Source: Anodontia alba (Eukaryota; Mollusca; Bivalvia; Lucinida; Lucinidae). From it: 64,000 nucleotides of DNA. Numbering within the stretch: the first letter of the stretch is position 1; the number at the start of each line of letters is the position of its first letter. The notes beneath the pieces are model-generated. The model was not told the origin of the DNA. It was given only the letters and a program-made list of their open reading frames with translations, and searched no databases. Below, in pieces: positions 60,419-64,000 of the stretch. Location of the stretch: positions 22,957,275 through 23,021,274 of the forward strand of contig OZ024827.1 of the NCBI GenBank assembly GCA_964016985.1, given 5' to 3'. The translations under genes were made by a program, and so were the position numbers.

Positions 60419-60705
60419 GTAAGTATAAATACTTGTTCTTGAGCTACTTGCAGGTTTTCTTTGAAAGACCCGAGCACCAATAACTATTCTTTATTTCTGC
60501 CCACTACTGTTTGAGCCTTATCATGATAATTACCCTCTTCAGCTTTATTATCAGAATTCTAGCAGATGACAGCAGTTACTTCAAAGTCATAATGGAGGAT
60601 ATCTGTGTCCTTCATTCACTATATCCTTTGTACTGTGACATCACAAAATTATCTTACCTTATTTACTATAAGTATTCATACAGATATATTTACATTCTCA
60701 GTGCA

Positions 60706-60726
60706 TGAACAAAAAAAAAAACAAAA

Positions 60727-60823
<97 letters not shown>

Positions 60824-60827
60824 TATA
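60706..60827. repeat. Poly-A and (TA)n microsatellite
   Basis: An A-rich run from 60710 joins about 40 TA units. Frames across it are meaningless. Confidence 0.95.
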
Positions 60828-61500
60828 CGGGATGTAATGTTCATACTTTAGTGAAAACATTGACTCACATGATGTCACATGATCATTTAGTGACATCAAA
60901 ATAAACCATGTTTCTCTGCAATATGTTTGGACAATGGCAACATTATGATGTCAACGATGCTGTTCCACTGTTAATAGGAAAACTGCATGCAACTGGTTTC
61001 TTGTTTCAATTTTAGCCCTTGAACCAGATTTTTTAATCAAATAGTGGCTGGAAAATAATATAATTATATGCAATAAAGGCAATTTATTTAGCATTCACTG
61101 AAGTATGAACAACATTGGGCCATGAAAAAAGTTTACATGAACCCACTGGGATTCACTTACTTTGTTTGTGACCCAATGTTGCTCATACTTCAATGAACAT
61201 TAAAAAAAATACCTTCATTTCTTAAATGCCTCAGCAAACAGTGTAGCCATGGATCAAACTGCCAAAAAAGAGTAGTTTGATCAGGATCTGCATTGTCTGC
61301 CATTCTGTCAGTATTTTAAACACACAATACTAGATAGTAAATATGAACAGGTAAGACTGAGCAAACAGTATAGACTCAGATCATACTGCTCCTAAGAGAG
61401 CATTGTACTCAAGCTCTGCACTGTTTGCCATTCTCTCTGTGTTCTGCATTATAAATTCAAATTGGCTGGTTCAAATTTAATGATAGTATGGTAAAAGGAA
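60828..61500. other. Foldback segment and two K hairpins
   Basis: atgttcatacttt.agtgaa near 60838 pairs imperfectly with cttcaatgaacat at 61190. K-type hairpins lie at 61233-61301 and 61366-61432. No exon found. Confidence 0.5.
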
Positions 61501-61527
61501 AAGATTGTGACTATCTAGAATAATTAT

Positions 61528-61807
61528 CATTACGAAAACACCCCTATCCAAATATATTGAAAATTTCAACACCAAAAACAGAAAGTTTTCAGATAAAAAA
61601 TTCTGATATTTTTCATATTTCTGCTCAAAAACATAGATTGTGGGTTCTTGTTAGAACCACCTCACTGAGGCAGTTCTAATGAGTATCCACAATCTATGTT
61701 TTTGAGCAGAAACAAGAAAAATAATGTATACCCCTGTAAAACCCAGTTTTACTATATAAAAGTGGGGTTTAAGGGGGTCAAAATTATATAGGCATGTTTT
61801 CGTGATG
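61528..61807 (+). mobile_element. Foldback MITE family A, copy 12
   Basis: Ends cattacgaaaacacccct and ggcatgttttcgtgatg. Central stem gaaccacctcactgaggcag, slightly imperfect. Confidence 0.83.
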
Positions 61808-62960
61808 GGTGGGCTTGACCCTGGTCCTGCTGAATTTATTAAGATGCCATGCCTACTAATTGTCAGCCAATCAGATTACTTGATCCAGGTTGTTGATACA
61901 AATTCACATACTGATTAACAAACAGTGCAGATGCAGATCAGTTGGCTTCTGATGTGGATCTACACTGTTTGCAAATGACGGGGCATTCCCGGGTTCAGCA
62001 GGACCTGGGATAGTTTTTTAATTGAGAACAATAGTCTTTTTTGCAGACCAATGTTTGAATTGCTTTATGTCTGGGAAATTTAAATGGGGAAACATCATTA
62101 ACCCTTGCCATGCAGAATAAATTAAGATGCCATGTCCATTTCTAATTGTTAGCCAGTCAAATTAATTAAGATTGTTCAAATTTACATACTAAATTCTGAA
62201 GAAGCCAACTGATCTAGATCTATACCGTTGGTATGAAAGGCAGGCAGAGCATATTCAGGTTCAGCAGGACCAGGGTTAGTGTTTCAGTTGAGAACAGTAG
62301 TCTTTTTGGCAGACCAGTGTTTGAATCACTTTTTAACTGGGAAAATTAAACGGGGGAAACACCATTTAATCCTTGACATGCTAAATAAATTAAGATGCAA
62401 TGCCCTCTTCCAATTTTTTAGCCAGTCAAATTACTTGGTCCAGATTGTTGATACAAATTCACATGCTGAATGATAAACTGTGCAGTCCAGATCTTTTAAC
62501 CAGTCAAATTACTTGATCCAGATCATTGATACAAATTCACATACTGAATGACAAACAGTGCAGATCCAGCTCTGTCAGCCAGTCAGATTACTTGATCCAG
62601 ATTGTTGATACAAATTCACATACTGAATGACAAACAGTGCAGATTCGGCTCTATCAGCCAATTAGATTACTTGAGACATATTGTTGATACAAATCTACAT
62701 CCTGAATGAGAAACAGTGCAGATCCAGATCTATCGACCAATCAGATTACTTGATCCAGATTGTTGACTTATTAACAAACAGTGCAGATCCACATCTGCCA
62801 GCCAGTCAGATTACTTGATCTAGATTGTTGATAAAATTCACATACTAAATGACAAACAGTGCAGATCCATATCAGATGACTTCTTCAGAAGTCATCTGAT
62901 CTAGATCTGCACTGTTTGCAAAGATGGGTCATATCTGGGTTCAGCAGGAGCAGGGTTAAC
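61808..62960 (+). repeat. Foldback family D copies, one expanded in tandem
   Basis: Copies at about 61808-62012 and 62098-62277. A third (62362-62956) has its left arm repeated about six times (cagccagtcagattacttga, ttgttgatacaaattcacat, caaacagtgcagatccag) before the hairpin core gacttcttcagaagtc. Confidence 0.78.
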
Positions 62961-63290
62961 ACATGCACATATCCCAGTGTATGATACTATCATTGTCTTG
63001 CTTGTTTTATGGTTTTACCCAACAACTTCATAATCATTGCTGTTTTGCCTGTCAGTTATACAAATATATTTGTTGTTCTGAGTATATGGATGTAGGGCAC
63101 ACAAAGCTGAAAAAAGTCTGTTCCTTGATAGCCTGGGGGTAGGCAAAAACTTCAGATGGATATATGGAACTGGTGTTTAGTGCCATGTAGTGGCATAAAA
63201 CATTTCCCCGTTCTTCACCATAGTGCAGATTATATTATTTTCTTTGGGATCATAGAGCCCATTCTGGTAACTTTGAAAATCAAATACCAC

Positions 63291-63535
63291 TTAACCCTTA
63301 AAGCGCCAAGAAAAACTGCATCTGAAAATGTCGTCTGTTTATGTCGTCTGCTGAATATTCTTGCAAACTTTTCAAACATATTTTTGCATACAGGCAAACA
63401 GTGTGGACCCAGATCAGACTGCTCCTAAAGGAGCAGTCTGATCTGGGTCCACACTGTTTGCAAAAATGACTTTTAAAATCACAAGCAGATGACAAAGCAG
63501 ATGACAATTGTTGTGATTGGCGCTTTAAGGGTTAA
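63291..63535. mobile_element. Foldback MITE family E, copy 2
   Basis: Ends TTAACCCTTAAAGCGCCA and tggcgctttaagggttaa are perfect complements. The core K hairpin is agatcagactgctcctaaag and complement. Very close to the copy at 37828. Confidence 0.87.
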
Positions 63536-63729
63536 GCCGGTGCTAGGAGGCACATGCAACCTCACAAACTACATAGCTGCATATGAAGAGACTTGATAAA
63601 ACTGAGTCTCCGATGTTCATTCTTTTATGTGTTTTTAGTTTCCAGAGGCAAACTGTTAGATTTTTATTTTACTTCCAAGGCTGAAATGATTCGGTTTCTG
63701 ACGCATGGGCTAGGTGAATTTTTAACTGG

Positions 63730-64000
63730 GCAATTCGGAATACTTGCACTCAAAGCTGGACTGATCCATTTCTGACAGCATGGGATGGGTGGAAATTTCA
63801 ACTGGGCAATTGGGAATACATGTACTTGCACTCAAAGCTGGACATCCATTTTCTGACAGCCTGGGATGGGTGGAAATTTCAACCAAGCAGTTGGAAATAT
63901 TTGCACTCAAAGCTGGGCTAATCCATTTTCTGACAGCCTTTGATGGATGGAAATTTCAACTGAGCCATTTACAATACTTGCACTCAAAAGCTGGACTGAT
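63730..64000 (+). repeat. Tandem repeat, about 85-bp unit, running off the window
   Basis: Three-plus units: ggaaatttcaactgggcaat, acttgcactcaaagctggac and ctgacagc.tgggatgggt. No coding content. Confidence 0.85.

Noticed and set aside
60605..60899. Open frames of Tyr-Ile repeats
   Set aside because: They come from the TA microsatellite.
63593..63775. Possible next exon after a tttccag-like acceptor near 63643
   Set aside because: The frame closes quickly, no matching phase 0 exon with family resemblance is seen, and tandem repeats follow.

Overview
This is animal nuclear DNA. It shows spliced exons with GT-AG introns, very low coding density, microsatellites, tRNA-derived SINEs, mariner, Penelope-like and Helitron-like repeats, and many foldback elements. 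Several repeat types resemble ones known from molluscs, especially bivalves: Helitron-like elements carrying central tandem arrays, and repeats built around a phrase like 'gagttatggccctttt'. A bivalve is my best guess, by inference only. Nothing bacterial or viral is seen.

One large gene on the + strand fills most of the window, from 4765 to at least 60418. I assembled 23 exons by hand (3,791 coding bases, 1,263 complete codons). Every junction uses consensus GT-AG sites, every codon phase matches the next exon, and no stop codon interrupts the frame. The product resembles animal homologues of plant NO VEIN (NOV). It has an N-terminal helical or winged-helix-like part, an acidic linker, a HSP90/sacsin/NOV-type ATPase domain (ELVQNADDN, NNEEGF, GQKGIGFKSVFRVTD), and the long conserved NOV body. 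Both ends of the protein lie outside the window or were not found. Exons make up about 7% of the gene span.

Layout. 1-1200: decayed Penelope-like element with a GIY-YIG endonuclease tail and a following C2H2-finger ORF. 1200-4764: SINEs, microsatellites and one foldback element. 4765-25306: exons 1-10 (N-terminal part, acidic linker, start of the ATPase). 25307-41096: exons 11-17 (rest of the ATPase and the segment after it), with two dead mariners. 41097-51249: an intact mariner and exons 18-21. 51250-60418: minisatellites, two Helitron-like array elements, and exons 22-23. 60419-64000: a TA microsatellite, foldback elements and tandem repeats, with no exon found.

The introns are the unusual part. 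They are packed with long, nearly perfect inverted repeats from at least six foldback/MITE families. These families share stem modules, are often nested in one another, and would give pre-mRNA rich in double-stranded hairpins. Two tandem arrays have grown at splice junctions: a 53-bp array copies the exon 10 donor site twelve times, and another array runs into the exon 4 acceptor. An intact mariner with perfect 29-bp terminal repeats is the only element that looks possibly active.
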